In this document: piece by piece, positions 1 through 8,555 of the stretch
Layout of the letters: each line of letters begins with the position of its first letter
Numbering within the stretch: the first letter of the stretch is position 1
From: Flavobacterium sp. N502540
Lineage (GTDB): Bacteria > Bacteroidota > Bacteroidia > Flavobacteriales > Flavobacteriaceae
DNA length: 64,000 nt
Assembly: GCF_025947365.1 (NCBI RefSeq)
Contig: NZ_CP110012.1
Coordinates: 4,340,001 to 4,404,000, forward strand
Direction: 5' to 3'
Translations under genes and position numbers: made by a program
The notes under the pieces: generated by a model
What the model saw: the letters and a program-made list of their open reading frames with translations, nothing else
What the model was told of the DNA's origin: nothing
Database searches by the model: none

Positions 1-984
1 GCTAAAATTTCATTGACAGAAATTTCAAGAAAATACGGTATACAAGCAATATTCTTTGATGGTCGTGGCGGGCCTCCTGCGCGTGGTGGTGGAAAAACAC
101 ATAAATTTTATGCTTCTTTAGGACCAAAAATAGAGAATAACGAAATTCAAATTACAATTCAGGGACAAACCATTAGTTCAAATTTTGGAACTTTAGATTC
201 CTGTCGTTATAATATTGAGAATTTATTAAGTGCCGGAGTTACCAATCAGGTTTTTAGTAAAGAAAAGAATGAGCTAAGTATTGAAGAAACTGAAATTTTG
301 ACACAATTGGCTGATTTAGGATATGAAAAATACCTGAGTTTCAAGAATCACCCTAAGTTTATCCCGTATTTGGAGAAAATGAGTACGCTGAAATATTACT
401 CAAAAACCAATATCGGAAGTCGACCATCTAAAAGAAGTAAATCAGAATCACTTGATTTTGCTGATTTGAGAGCGATTCCTTTTGTGGGATCCTGGAGTCA
501 GTTAAAGCAGAATGTACCTGGATTTTTCGGCGTTGGTTCAGCTTTAAAATATTTTGAGGAAAGCGGACAGTGGGACAAAGTTCAAAATTTGTATCACGAC
601 TCCTTATTTTTCAAAACACTGTTGGAGAATAGTATGATGTCATTAGCGAAATCATTTTTACCACTTACCGCTTACATGAAAAACGATCCTGAATTTGGTG
701 AATTCTGGCAAATTATCTACGATGAATTTTCAGAAACCAAACGTCTTTTGCTGAAAATTGCAGGGCATAAAACGCTTATGGAAAATTACCCTGATGGTAT
801 AGCATCGATTCAGATAAGAGAGCGTATTGTATTGCCGTTGTTGACAATACAACAATATGCTTTACTAAGGATTAACGAATTGAATAAGGAAAGTGTGGTA
901 GATGAAGACTTGGTTAAAGTATATGAAAAAATAGTAACAAGATCTCTTTTTGGAAATACAAATGCGAGTAGAAACTCAGCTTAA
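1..984 (+). CDS. ppc: Phosphoenolpyruvate carboxylase, C-terminal part (cut by window start)
   Basis: The frame is open from base 1, so this is the 3' part of a gene starting upstream. PEP carboxylase makes oxaloacetate from PEP and bicarbonate in the cytoplasm to refill the TCA cycle. The visible part has the glycine/arginine-rich catalytic loop FFDGRGGPPARGGGKTHK near its start, equivalent to the HGRGG loop of other family members. It also has the VGSWSQLKQNVPGFFGVGSA block and a C-terminal helical region with RERIVLPLLTIQQYAL. The usual family C-terminus is QNTG; here it is RNSA, so the last residues differ. About 328 residues of an expected 850 or more are visible. A DinB gene follows 13 bases after the stop. 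Confidence 0.93.
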   Translation, partial: AKISLTEISRKYGIQAIFFDGRGGPPARGGGKTHKFYASLGPKIENNEIQITIQGQTISSNFGTLDSCRYNIENLLSAGVTNQVFSKEKNELSIEETEILTQLADLGYEKYLSFKNHPKFIPYLEKMSTLKYYSKTNIGSRPSKRSKSESLDFADLRAIPFVGSWSQLKQNVPGFFGVGSALKYFEESGQWDKVQNLYHDSLFFKTLLENSMMSLAKSFLPLTAYMKNDPEFGEFWQIIYDEFSETKRLLLKIAGHKTLMENYPDGIASIQIRERIVLPLLTIQQYALLRINELNKESVVDEDLVKVYEKIVTRSLFGNTNASRNSA

Positions 985-997
985 AAATTATAAAAAA

Positions 998-1513
998 ATG
1001 AACACAGCTTTATTAACAGAAAATGAATATTCTGGCGGGTTTGCCAATTACATCAAAGAAGCCGGAGATGTGAATTTATTTGAAGAACTGGAAATTTCAT
1101 TGCATGAATTTATCAAATTTGTGCAAAATATCCCGATGGATAAATTTGATTATCGCTACGCAGAAGGAAAATGGACGATTAAAGACGTTATCCAGCATAT
1201 TATGGATTGTGAGAGAATTTTTGCTTACCGCGCTTTGCGATTCTCGCGAAATGATAAAATGGCTTTGCCAAGTTTTGAAGAAAATGATTACGCCATAAGT
1301 ACAGATTCAAATAGCAGAAGTATTCAGAGTTTATTAACGGAACTCTCCGCCTTAAGACATTCTAATTTGTTGTTTTTTAAGAGTTTGTCAGAAGAGCAGC
1401 TTAAGAGAATTGGTACAGCTTCAAATCTTCAGATTTCTGTACGTGCTCTGGGATTCGTAATAATTGGACATCAAAAACACCATCAAAAAGTTTTTGAAGA
1501 ACGTTATTTGTAG
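998..1513 (+). CDS. DinB family protein
   Basis: This 171-residue protein has the four-helix DinB/YfiT-like pattern. It contains FRYAEGKW-like text (DYRYAEGKWTIKDVIQHIMD) and conserved His residues: one in QHIMDCERIFAYRAL and a pair near the C-terminus in GHQKHHQK, the usual metal-binding triad. DinB proteins are cytoplasmic metal-dependent enzymes, often thiol transferases, but the substrate here is unknown. I start it at the ATG at 998. An upstream in-frame ATG at 950 would overlap the end of ppc and adds residues that do not look conserved. It follows ppc closely and may be cotranscribed, ending at the hairpin at 1529-1570. Confidence 0.85.
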   Translation: MNTALLTENEYSGGFANYIKEAGDVNLFEELEISLHEFIKFVQNIPMDKFDYRYAEGKWTIKDVIQHIMDCERIFAYRALRFSRNDKMALPSFEENDYAISTDSNSRSIQSLLTELSALRHSNLLFFKSLSEEQLKRIGTASNLQISVRALGFVIIGHQKHHQKVFEERYL

Positions 1514-1528
1514 ATTTCTTTCTTATGT

Positions 1529-1570
1529 AAAAATCCTGTAGCGTTTAACTTTACAGGATTTTTTATTTTT
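1529..1570 (+). terminator. Rho-independent terminator after the DinB gene
   Basis: AAATCCTGTA at 1531-1540 pairs with TACAGGATTT starting at 1552, and a T-rich run follows. It lies 16 bases after the DinB stop codon. Confidence 0.75.
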
Positions 1571-1618
1571 TGTATTAAAGGGAGGAATGAATCTTTACCG
1601 CCACGACCCAAGCGATAG

Positions 1619-1766
1619 CGAACAGGCGAAGCAATTCACGGATTTTTTTTGCTTGTGCAATTTCGACTGATAACGAACAGGCGAAGCAAATCATATGCAG
1701 GATTCGATAAAGATTGAAGACATTCTGTGTCGAGTTTCTAGTGTGATTTCTCCTTTCAGTCGAAAT
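1619..1766. repeat. Intergenic repeat block: 16-bp direct repeat plus 11-bp inverted repeat
   Basis: CGAACAGGCGAAGCAA occurs at 1619-1634 and again at 1674-1689. ATTTCGACTGA at 1660-1670 is the reverse complement of TCAGTCGAAAT at 1756-1766. The rest of the 1571-1782 gap shows no credible gene. The block looks like a degenerate dispersed intergenic element. Confidence 0.55.
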
Positions 1767-1782
1767 GACAAAATAATGGGGT

Positions 1783-3891
1783 TTACTTATTTCGTTCCAC
1801 AATTGCAAGTCCTAATCGAATTTTATCATAACTCATTTTCTCCTCAAAATAATCAAAGTAGGGTTTCAGAGCAGAAGGATATTCCAGTTCGATTTGAGCT
1901 TTGTGCAATTGTTTGACTTCTTCATTTGTTACAAACGAGCTTAAATCTATTTCTTCACCGTCAAGATATAGTTTGGCTAAGTGAGATATAATTGTGGTGT
2001 ATCCTAAATTTCTTTTTCCGGCAATTTCTGTGACAGTTTCGCCATTTCTAAAAAGTTCTAAAGTAGTCTTATACGTGTTGCTTTCTTTTTTAACTTTCGT
2101 GTTTGTTTTTTTTGCCTTCTGAAATTGAATGATAGCCTTTATAAATTCAGCACCATATCTTTCGAGTTTTGCATTTCCGACACCATCGATTGCAAGGAAC
2201 TCTTCATCACTCATTGGTCGTAAGGTTTCCATTTGTCTCAAAGCGGCATCACTGAAAATTACATAAGCAGGAACTTCTTCCTCCTGAGCAATTTCGTAGC
2301 GTAGTTTTCGTAGCGTTTCGAAAAGAGAATTTTTAGCCGTTTTTGTATTGGCTTCTTTTACTTCATTTTTATCGATTACCTTTTTAACAACTGTATTTAA
2401 TTTTACTTTTTCTCCTTCAAACAAAACTTTTTTTGCAAAAGACGTCAGTAAAATTTTATTATGCTGATGGAAGGCAATTTCGAGATATCCCAGGTTGATC
2501 AACTGAATTAGGTATTGATTCCAGTCGTACCACGAAATGTCGGATCCAATTCCGTACGTTTTTAGACTTTGATAATTTTTTTCGTAGATATACGCGTTTC
2601 TCGAGCCTCTTAAAAAATCAACAATTACTGCTAACGGCTCAGATTCTTTTAAACGCACGATTGCAGAAAGAGCTTTTTGTGCTAAAATAGTTCCGTCAAA
2701 AAAGGTGGGCGGATTTTTGCAGATGTCACAGTTACCACAATTTTCTTTTACCAGCTCGCCGAAATACGAAAGCAGAATTTTTCGACGGCAGCTTAAAGCA
2801 TCCGCGTATTGTTTCATTCTTTCTAATTTTGCCAATTGCACATCGGAGTTTAATCCTTCGGAAGCAAATTTCTGCAGCTGAATTACATCGGCATAACTTT
2901 CGAACATTACGGTTTCGGCAGGTAACCCATCCCGACCCGCACGTCCGATTTCCTGATAATAGCCTTCAATATTTTTGGGTAAATTATAATGTATAACCCA
3001 CCGAACATTGGATTTGTCGATTCCCATACCAAACGCAATCGTGGCACAAACCACCTGACAATCATCGTTTATAAAATCATCCTGAGTTTTGGCTCGAATT
3101 TTATTGTCAAGTCCGGCATGATAAGCCTTTGCAGTGATTCCGTTCTTCTTTAGTTTATCCGCTAGTTCTTCGGTTGTTTTTCTGCTTAAACAATAAACAA
3201 TTCCGGATTCATTGGGTTTCTTTTCAATAAAATCAACAATTTGTTTCACGCGGTCTAAAGCCGGACGCACTTCGAGGCTAAGATTTTTTCTGTCGAACGA
3301 GGCTACGAATGTTTTTGGATTTCTAAGTTTTAGCTGCTTGATAATATCAGTTCGGGTTGCTTTATCGGCTGTAGCAGTTAAAGCAAGAACAGGAGTAGAA
3401 GGGAAGCGACTCTTTAAATATCCCAAGTTAGTATAAGCTGGACGAAAATCATGTCCCCAGGAAGAAATACAATGCGCTTCATCAATTGCAATAAGACTGA
3501 TTGTCAATTCGTTGAAAGCAACGTCCAGATAAGACAAGCTTTCCGGTGCAATGTAAACAAGCTTGAAAGTGTTTGATTTTAAATTGTCTATGTAGAATTG
3601 CTGTTCCTGACTGGATTGACTGCTGTTGATGTAGCAGGCATTAATACCATTTGTTTTTAGACTGTCAACCTGATCTTTCATCAAGGCAATTAGTGGAGAG
3701 ATCACAATTGTGATTCCGGGTAAGACTAAAGCGGGCAGCTGAAAACAGATTGACTTTCCTCCGCCGGTTGGCATAATGGCTAAAGTATCCTGACCGGAAA
3801 GTATCGTGGTAATGATTGTCTCCTGATTGGGTCTGAATTTTTCAAATCCGAAATTTTCCTTTAGTTTGGCATGTAGAATTTCTGAAGTCAT
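1783..3891 (-). CDS. recQ: ATP-dependent DNA helicase RecQ
   Basis: RecQ unwinds DNA 3'-5' in recombination and replication-fork repair in the cytoplasm. The 702-residue protein shows Walker A (MPTGGGKSICFQ, near residue 40) and the DEAH box (AIDEAHCISSWGHDFRPAY). Motif VI follows (YYQEIGRAGRDGLPAE), then the RecQ zinc site (CRRKILLSYFGE ... CGNCDIC). An HRDC-type segment (MSDEEFLAIDGVGNAKLERYG region) lies near residue 560. A C-terminal helix-turn-helix-like extension (ETVTEIAGKRNLGYTTI) makes it longer than E. coli RecQ, as in many Bacteroidota RecQ proteins. It is monocistronic as far as can be seen. The start ATG at 3891 gives the normal MTSEILHAKLKENFGFEKFR opening. Confidence 0.95.
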   Translation of the reverse strand: MTSEILHAKLKENFGFEKFRPNQETIITTILSGQDTLAIMPTGGGKSICFQLPALVLPGITIVISPLIALMKDQVDSLKTNGINACYINSSQSSQEQQFYIDNLKSNTFKLVYIAPESLSYLDVAFNELTISLIAIDEAHCISSWGHDFRPAYTNLGYLKSRFPSTPVLALTATADKATRTDIIKQLKLRNPKTFVASFDRKNLSLEVRPALDRVKQIVDFIEKKPNESGIVYCLSRKTTEELADKLKKNGITAKAYHAGLDNKIRAKTQDDFINDDCQVVCATIAFGMGIDKSNVRWVIHYNLPKNIEGYYQEIGRAGRDGLPAETVMFESYADVIQLQKFASEGLNSDVQLAKLERMKQYADALSCRRKILLSYFGELVKENCGNCDICKNPPTFFDGTILAQKALSAIVRLKESEPLAVIVDFLRGSRNAYIYEKNYQSLKTYGIGSDISWYDWNQYLIQLINLGYLEIAFHQHNKILLTSFAKKVLFEGEKVKLNTVVKKVIDKNEVKEANTKTAKNSLFETLRKLRYEIAQEEEVPAYVIFSDAALRQMETLRPMSDEEFLAIDGVGNAKLERYGAEFIKAIIQFQKAKKTNTKVKKESNTYKTTLELFRNGETVTEIAGKRNLGYTTIISHLAKLYLDGEEIDLSSFVTNEEVKQLHKAQIELEYPSALKPYFDYFEEKMSYDKIRLGLAIVERNK

Positions 3892-3978
3892 GGCGTTGAT
3901 TGATTAGGAGGAAAAGTAAAAAGCAAATATATAGTATTTTTCTTATTTTTAATACAATAGACTTCTGAAGTCATAAAA

Positions 3979-4003
3979 AAAGGAACTCCAATAGAGTTCC
4001 TTT
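3979..4003 (-). terminator. Terminator of the polyamine/acidic-protein operon
   Basis: AGGAACTC at 3981-3988 pairs with GAGTTCCT at 3994-4001. On the minus strand the stem is followed directly by a run of T. It lies just after the stop of the acidic protein gene. Confidence 0.8.
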
Positions 4004-4025
4004 AAATTATCTTGAAAAAGATTGC

Positions 4026-4430
4026 TTAATCTTCGTCTTCATCATCTTCGTCGTCAGCGATATCTTCTTTGTCTTCATCGTCTTCGTCGTCATCTCCATT
4101 GTCAACATCTGGTTTGTCCTGATTGTCATCGTCGTCGTCGTCGTCAATATCGTCATCAAGATCAAGACCTTTTACAGGCTCGATTGTATCTACGTCTACG
4201 TCGATATCATCGTCTTCATCATAATTTTCGATTCTGTCGGCAAGCTTAGTACTAATTTTTACCAAATAAATAGTATCTTCAGTACGAACTTCAACAGCTT
4301 CAACTAATTCGTTTTTAGCATTTCTAAAACGGATTACATCCGAATCATCATAACCATCAGGAAATTTTTCTACCAAAAGGTTTAAAATTTCGTTGGTAAG
4401 TTTAGCGTAGTCTACTATAACTCTTTTCAT
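4026..4430 (-). CDS. Small protein with a highly acidic C-terminal half
   Basis: The 134-residue protein has an ordinary N-terminal part of about 70 residues (MKRVIVDYAKLTNEILNLLV..., with FPDGYDDSDVIRFRNAKNE). It then has a tail composed almost wholly of Asp and Glu. No known catalytic motif is seen. I recall similar proteins in other Flavobacteria, annotated only as hypothetical or with doubtful names. The start lies 7 bases after the stop of the deoxyhypusine-synthase-like gene, so the two are almost certainly cotranscribed. A polyanionic tail next to polyamine genes is suggestive, but a role is inference only. Overlapping plus-strand frames here are shadows of the repetitive acidic codons. 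Confidence 0.75.
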   Translation of the reverse strand: MKRVIVDYAKLTNEILNLLVEKFPDGYDDSDVIRFRNAKNELVEAVEVRTEDTIYLVKISTKLADRIENYDEDDDIDVDVDTIEPVKGLDLDDDIDDDDDDDNQDKPDVDNGDDDEDDEDKEDIADDEDDEDED

Positions 4431-4437
4431 ATATATC

Positions 4438-5406
4438 TTATAGATCTAATAAATAAGCAAAAATTAATGGAGCCACAATTGTAGCATCCGACTCTATAAT
4501 AAATTTAGGGGTTTTGATGTCTAGTTTACCCCATGTGATTTTCTCGTTCGGAACTGCTCCCGAGTACGAACCATAACTGGTTGTTGAATCTGAGATTTGG
4601 CAGAAATAACTCCAGAAAGGAACATCGTGCATTTCCATATCCTGATACAACATTGGTACTACGCAAATAGGGAAATCTCCTGCAATACCACCACCAATTT
4701 GGAAGAATCCAATTCCGTTAGCGCTGTTTTTTGGATACCAATCCGCAAGGAAAGTCATGTATTCAATTCCTGATTTCATGGTAGAGGCTTTTAAATCGCC
4801 TTTGATTACATAGGAAGCAAAGATATTTCCCATTGTACTGTCTTCCCATCCCGGAACTATGATAGGTAAATTTTTCTCAGCAGCGGCATACATCCAGCTG
4901 TCTTTTAAGTCAATTTCGTAATATTCTTCTAAAACGCCTGATAACAGCATTTTATACATGAATTCATGTGGAAAATAACGTTCTCCTTTATCATCAGCCT
5001 CTTTCCAGATTTTGTAGATATGTTTTTGTAAACGACGGAATGCTTCATGCTCAGGAATACAAGTATCAGTAACACGGTTTAATCCTCTTTCCAATAAAGC
5101 CCATTCGTCTTCCGGTGTTAAATCACGATAGTTTGGCACTCTTTCGTAGTGAGAGTGTGCTACTAAATTCATGATATCTTCTTCTAGATTGGCTCCAGTA
5201 CAAGAAATAATTTGTACTTTATCTTGTCTAATAATTTCGGCAAAAATTTTACCAATTTCTGCTGTACTCATAGCGCCAGCCATACTTACCATCATTTTAG
5301 CTCCATTAGCCAATTGTTGTTCGTATGCTTTTGCAGCATCTACTAAAGCGGCAGAGTTGAAGTGTAAATAATGTTTTTCAATAAACTGACTGATTGGTCC
5401 TTTCAT
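4438..5406 (-). CDS. Deoxyhypusine synthase family protein (putative polyamine synthase)
   Basis: This is a 322-residue NAD-dependent aminobutyl-transferase homologue. The C-terminal region has the Lys motif TWGKLD, which matches the SWGK active-site lysine of eukaryotic deoxyhypusine synthase. GGGIAGDFPICVVPMLYQDM and the SGVLEEYYEIDLKDSW region also fit the family. Bacteria have no eIF5A, so bacterial members are thought to use small polyamines, for example as homospermidine-type synthases; the exact product here is not known. It is downstream of arginine decarboxylase on the same strand, 107 bases away, and 7 bases before the acidic protein. This fits a polyamine operon in the cytoplasm. 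Confidence 0.85.
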   Translation of the reverse strand: MKGPISQFIEKHYLHFNSAALVDAAKAYEQQLANGAKMMVSMAGAMSTAEIGKIFAEIIRQDKVQIISCTGANLEEDIMNLVAHSHYERVPNYRDLTPEDEWALLERGLNRVTDTCIPEHEAFRRLQKHIYKIWKEADDKGERYFPHEFMYKMLLSGVLEEYYEIDLKDSWMYAAAEKNLPIIVPGWEDSTMGNIFASYVIKGDLKASTMKSGIEYMTFLADWYPKNSANGIGFFQIGGGIAGDFPICVVPMLYQDMEMHDVPFWSYFCQISDSTTSYGSYSGAVPNEKITWGKLDIKTPKFIIESDATIVAPLIFAYLLDL

Positions 5407-5513
5407 TTGTTCTTGTTTTTTTATTTTTTTTTGAATTAAAAGTTTAACCTTTTAGTTTATACTGCAAATTAATAATTTTATATTTATTAACATTTATTTA
5501 GCAGTATTTTTTT

Positions 5514-6917
5514 TTAAACCTTTTTAGTATATCCTAAAATCTTTAATACATCGTCAGAAGTTTGTTGTTCAGAGAACACTTCTGTAGCTAAAATGCCATT
5601 TTCATCACGATCTATTAATATATGTTTAGGCTGAGGAATCAGACAGTGGTGTAAACCACCATATCCTCCAATAGTTTCCTGATACGCACCAGTATTAAAG
5701 AAACCAATGTATAGTGGCTTTTCTTTGTTGTATTTAGGTAAATAAATAGCGTTCATATTTTGCTCTGAGTTGTAATAATCGTCACTATCACAAGTCAGGC
5801 CGCCTAATAAAACCCGCTCGTAAGTATCATTCCAGCGGTTTACCGCCAACATGATAAAACGTTTGTTTATTGCCCAAGTATCCGGCAAAGTGGTAATGAA
5901 TGACGAATCAATCATATTCCATTTCTCTCTGTCATTTTGTTGTTTTTGATACAAAATCTGATAGATCGCGCCACCGCTTTCACCTACCGTAAATGATCCA
6001 AATTCTGTAAAGATGTTGGGTACATCTACTTCGGCTTCGTCACATGCAATTTTAATCTGATTGATAATTTCATCAATCATATATTGATAATCGTATTCGA
6101 ATGCAAGAGAGTTTTTAATCGGGAAACCACCTCCAATGTTTAATCCGTCAAGGGTAGGGCATTCCTTTTTAAGGGCAATGTATACTTTGATACATTTTAC
6201 CAACTCATTCCAATAATAGGAAGTATCGTTTATTCCGGTATTGATGAAAAAGTGAAGCATTTTTAACTCCAGTTTGTCATTCTCCTGAATTTGTTTTTTA
6301 TAGAACGAAACGATGTTTTTGTATCCAATTCCTAATCTTGAAGTATAGAACTCAAATTTAGGCTCTTCTTCGGCTGCAATACGAATTCCAATTTTGAATT
6401 TTCCTTTGATTTCAGCCTGTAGTAAATCTAATTCTTCGTAGTTATCAATAATCGGAATGGTGTTTTTATGCCCGTTATTGATCAATCTTGCAATATTACT
6501 AATGTATTCGTCTCTTTTAAATCCATTACAGATTACATAAGTACTTTTGTTGATTTTACCATTTTCCAATAAATTCTCAACAATATTTACGTCAAAAGCT
6601 GAAGATGTTTCAATGTGAATGTTATTCTTGAAAGCTTCGTTCATAATGTATTCAAAATGAGAGCTTTTTGTGCAATAGCAGTAGTAGTACTTTGCGTCGT
6701 ACTTATTTTTCTCCATTGATTTTCTGAACCAGGCTTTTGCCTTATTGATGTTCTCTGAAATCTGAGGAAGGTAAGTAAACTTTAAAGGAGTTCCGTATTG
6801 TTCTACCAATTTCATCAAATCGATGTTGTGAAATTGTAGATTGTCTTTGTTTAATTTGAATTCTTCCTGAGGAAAATAGTATGTTTGATTGATAAGGTCA
6901 GAATATTTTGTATTCAT
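5514..6917 (-). CDS. speA: Arginine decarboxylase-type PLP-dependent (fold III) decarboxylase
   Basis: The 467-residue protein matches the Bacteroidota arginine decarboxylase type, which makes agmatine from arginine as the first step to polyamines. PLP-binding Lys lies in YYCYCTKSSHFEY (near residue 84). The glycine loop NIGGGFPIKNS lies in the middle, and the catalytic Cys/Asp motif is LTCDSDDYYN near residue 390. The barrel text GIRIAAEEEPKFEFYTSRLG is also typical. The start MNTKYSDLINQTYYFPQEEF is the natural one. It has its own promoter and a structured leader of about 240 bases (7163-6918). Other fold-III decarboxylases cannot be fully excluded, but length and context favour arginine decarboxylase. 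No agmatinase gene lies in the window. Confidence 0.85.
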   Translation of the reverse strand: MNTKYSDLINQTYYFPQEEFKLNKDNLQFHNIDLMKLVEQYGTPLKFTYLPQISENINKAKAWFRKSMEKNKYDAKYYYCYCTKSSHFEYIMNEAFKNNIHIETSSAFDVNIVENLLENGKINKSTYVICNGFKRDEYISNIARLINNGHKNTIPIIDNYEELDLLQAEIKGKFKIGIRIAAEEEPKFEFYTSRLGIGYKNIVSFYKKQIQENDKLELKMLHFFINTGINDTSYYWNELVKCIKVYIALKKECPTLDGLNIGGGFPIKNSLAFEYDYQYMIDEIINQIKIACDEAEVDVPNIFTEFGSFTVGESGGAIYQILYQKQQNDREKWNMIDSSFITTLPDTWAINKRFIMLAVNRWNDTYERVLLGGLTCDSDDYYNSEQNMNAIYLPKYNKEKPLYIGFFNTGAYQETIGGYGGLHHCLIPQPKHILIDRDENGILATEVFSEQQTSDDVLKILGYTKKV

Positions 6918-7081
6918 TTATTTTTTAATATTTAGGATGTGATATTTAATTTAGATGACGAAAATTCAATCTAAAATTCAAACCCTAATATTAGCAAATA
7001 TAATTTCCAGCCTTTCGTGTTCTGCTTTCGAGCACAAAAAGACATCAAAACAAAATGGACTTTTACTATTATAAAAACGGT

Positions 7082-7108
7082 TCAACATTCTTAATAAAGA
7101 ACTGTTGA
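7082..7108 (-). promoter_or_regulatory. Hairpin in the arginine decarboxylase leader
   Basis: TCAACA at 7082-7087 pairs with TGTTGA at 7103-7108. Inside it TTCTT at 7088-7092 pairs with AAGAA at 7097-7101, with one bulged base and an AATA loop. On the minus strand a short T run follows after four bases, so it could act as an attenuator or as the aroB terminator. It lies downstream of the predicted promoter at 7163-7195. Confidence 0.5.
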
Positions 7109-7162
7109 GGCGGTTTCTGTAAGAGTTAAAATGTCTTTGTTTACTGTTCGTTTTCATCGTGG

Positions 7163-7195
7163 CAAATGTAAAAAATAATATATACCTAAAGCAAA
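7163..7195 (-). promoter_or_regulatory. Bacteroidota-type promoter for arginine decarboxylase
   Basis: On the minus strand TTTG (7195-7192) is followed by 21 bases and then TACATTTG (7170-7163), fitting TTTG-N17-23-TAnnTTTG. Transcription would begin near 7156 and give a leader of about 240 bases before the gene. Confidence 0.55.
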
Positions 7196-7215
7196 GCTTT
7201 TTTATTAAAAAAAGT

Positions 7216-8283
7216 TTAAGATTTATAATCCTGAAACGCGTCTAGAATTAATTTATTTTCAACCGATTGGTTAATTTTTATTTTTCCGATTCCTTCGATT
7301 AAGGCAAATTGAATTAATCCGTACTCATTTTTTTTGTCGTGAATCAGCAATTCGAGGATCGGATCGATGTCGTTTTCTTCAATTTTTACGTCGTCGTAAA
7401 TACTCTTAATTGCGGTTTTAATTTCGGCATATTCTGCTGCTGAGATTAAGTTTTTATGCAATGAAATATAACTTTCCAGTATCATTCCGATTGCAATGGC
7501 TTCTCCGTGTAATAGTGTCGTTTTTGTTTCACTTTCTAAAAAGTAACCCTCTATGGCATGCCCTAAGGTATGTCCGAAATTAAGGGCTTTACGGATGTTT
7601 TTTTCGGTTGGATCCTGAATGACAATGTCATTTTTTATCTCTACAGAACGGTAAATCAATTCGTCAAAATCAGCGTAATCAATTGAATTTAAATCTAAAA
7701 ACTGCTTCCAGTAGGCAGAATCGTAAATCAATCCGTGTTTTAGCATTTCGGCAAGACCGGAACGCATTTCGTTTTGCGGCAGCGTTTCAAGATATTGTGT
7801 GTCAATTAATACCATTTGAGGTACGTTGATTACACCAATTTGGTTTTTTAAATTTCCTAAATCTACTCCGGTTTTTCCTCCAACAGAAGCATCAACCATA
7901 GATAATAAGGTAGTGGGGATATTGATAAAATCTACTCCGCGCTTAAAAGTCGAAGCGACAAAACCTCCCAAATCCGTTACAACACCACCGCCAAGATTAA
8001 TGACAAGTGATTTTCTGTCGGCACCAAGTTCTGTCAGGACTTTCCATACTTCAATACAGGTTTCGATATTTTTATTGATTTCTCCTGCTTCAAATTCAAT
8101 GATCTCTATGGTCAGATCTGTTTCTAATAAAGGTAAAAACTTTGGTAAACAGTACTCATTGGTCTGATTATCAACTATGATAAACACGTTTGAATATTTA
8201 CTTTCTTTTAAGTGATGGTTTAAAGCTTCGTATGCATTTTGGTTAAAATGCACCAGATAATTATTGGCCTGAATAGATTGCAT
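7216..8283 (-). CDS. aroB: 3-Dehydroquinate synthase
   Basis: AroB converts DAHP to 3-dehydroquinate, the second step of the shikimate pathway, in the cytoplasm. NAD-binding text is NLGGGVVTDLGGFVAST, followed by IPTTLLSMVDASVGGKTGVD. Metal-site residues are in SGLAEMLKHGLIYD and NFGHTLGHAIEGYF. I choose the ATG at 8283 (MQSIQANNYLVHFN). A TTG ten codons upstream overlaps a TATTTTG promoter-like box at about 8309-8315 and is unlikely to be the start. The length of 355 residues is normal. It is divergent from proline dehydrogenase. Confidence 0.95.
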   Translation of the reverse strand: MQSIQANNYLVHFNQNAYEALNHHLKESKYSNVFIIVDNQTNEYCLPKFLPLLETDLTIEIIEFEAGEINKNIETCIEVWKVLTELGADRKSLVINLGGGVVTDLGGFVASTFKRGVDFINIPTTLLSMVDASVGGKTGVDLGNLKNQIGVINVPQMVLIDTQYLETLPQNEMRSGLAEMLKHGLIYDSAYWKQFLDLNSIDYADFDELIYRSVEIKNDIVIQDPTEKNIRKALNFGHTLGHAIEGYFLESETKTTLLHGEAIAIGMILESYISLHKNLISAAEYAEIKTAIKSIYDDVKIEENDIDPILELLIHDKKNEYGLIQFALIEGIGKIKINQSVENKLILDAFQDYKS

Positions 8284-8505
8284 ATCTCTGTCGTTGAATT
8301 GAAACCGCAAAATAAGGCATTTTTAACTAAATAATATTCAAAGTTTTGTTCTAATTTGTCTTAAAACGAATCATTCTATATAAGGTTTTAGGGTGTTTGT
8401 CTGTAATTTTCTTTCAAAAAGATTGTTGTGAGGCAAACTCTTGTGTTGCAAGCTGTAAAAATATAACAATGTTGTTAATGATATTGAAAAATAGGGTAGT
8501 GATTA

Positions 8506-8537
8506 TTGAAAAATATTCAAAACTCTATCTATATTTG
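8506..8537 (+). promoter_or_regulatory. Promoter of proline dehydrogenase
   Basis: TTG at 8506-8508 is followed by 21 bases and then TATATTTG at 8530-8537. The start codon is at 8556, giving a leader of about 12 bases. This rules out the longer upstream open frame as the true start. Confidence 0.6.
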
Positions 8538-8555
8538 CATAAAAAACTGACCTTA

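Noticed and set aside
4022-4249. Plus-strand open frame rich in His, Arg and Leu
   Set aside because: It is the antisense shadow of the repetitive acidic codons of the gene at 4026-4430.
8397-8555. Longer start for proline dehydrogenase
   Set aside because: The upstream extension overlaps the promoter at 8506-8537 and looks unlike any family member.
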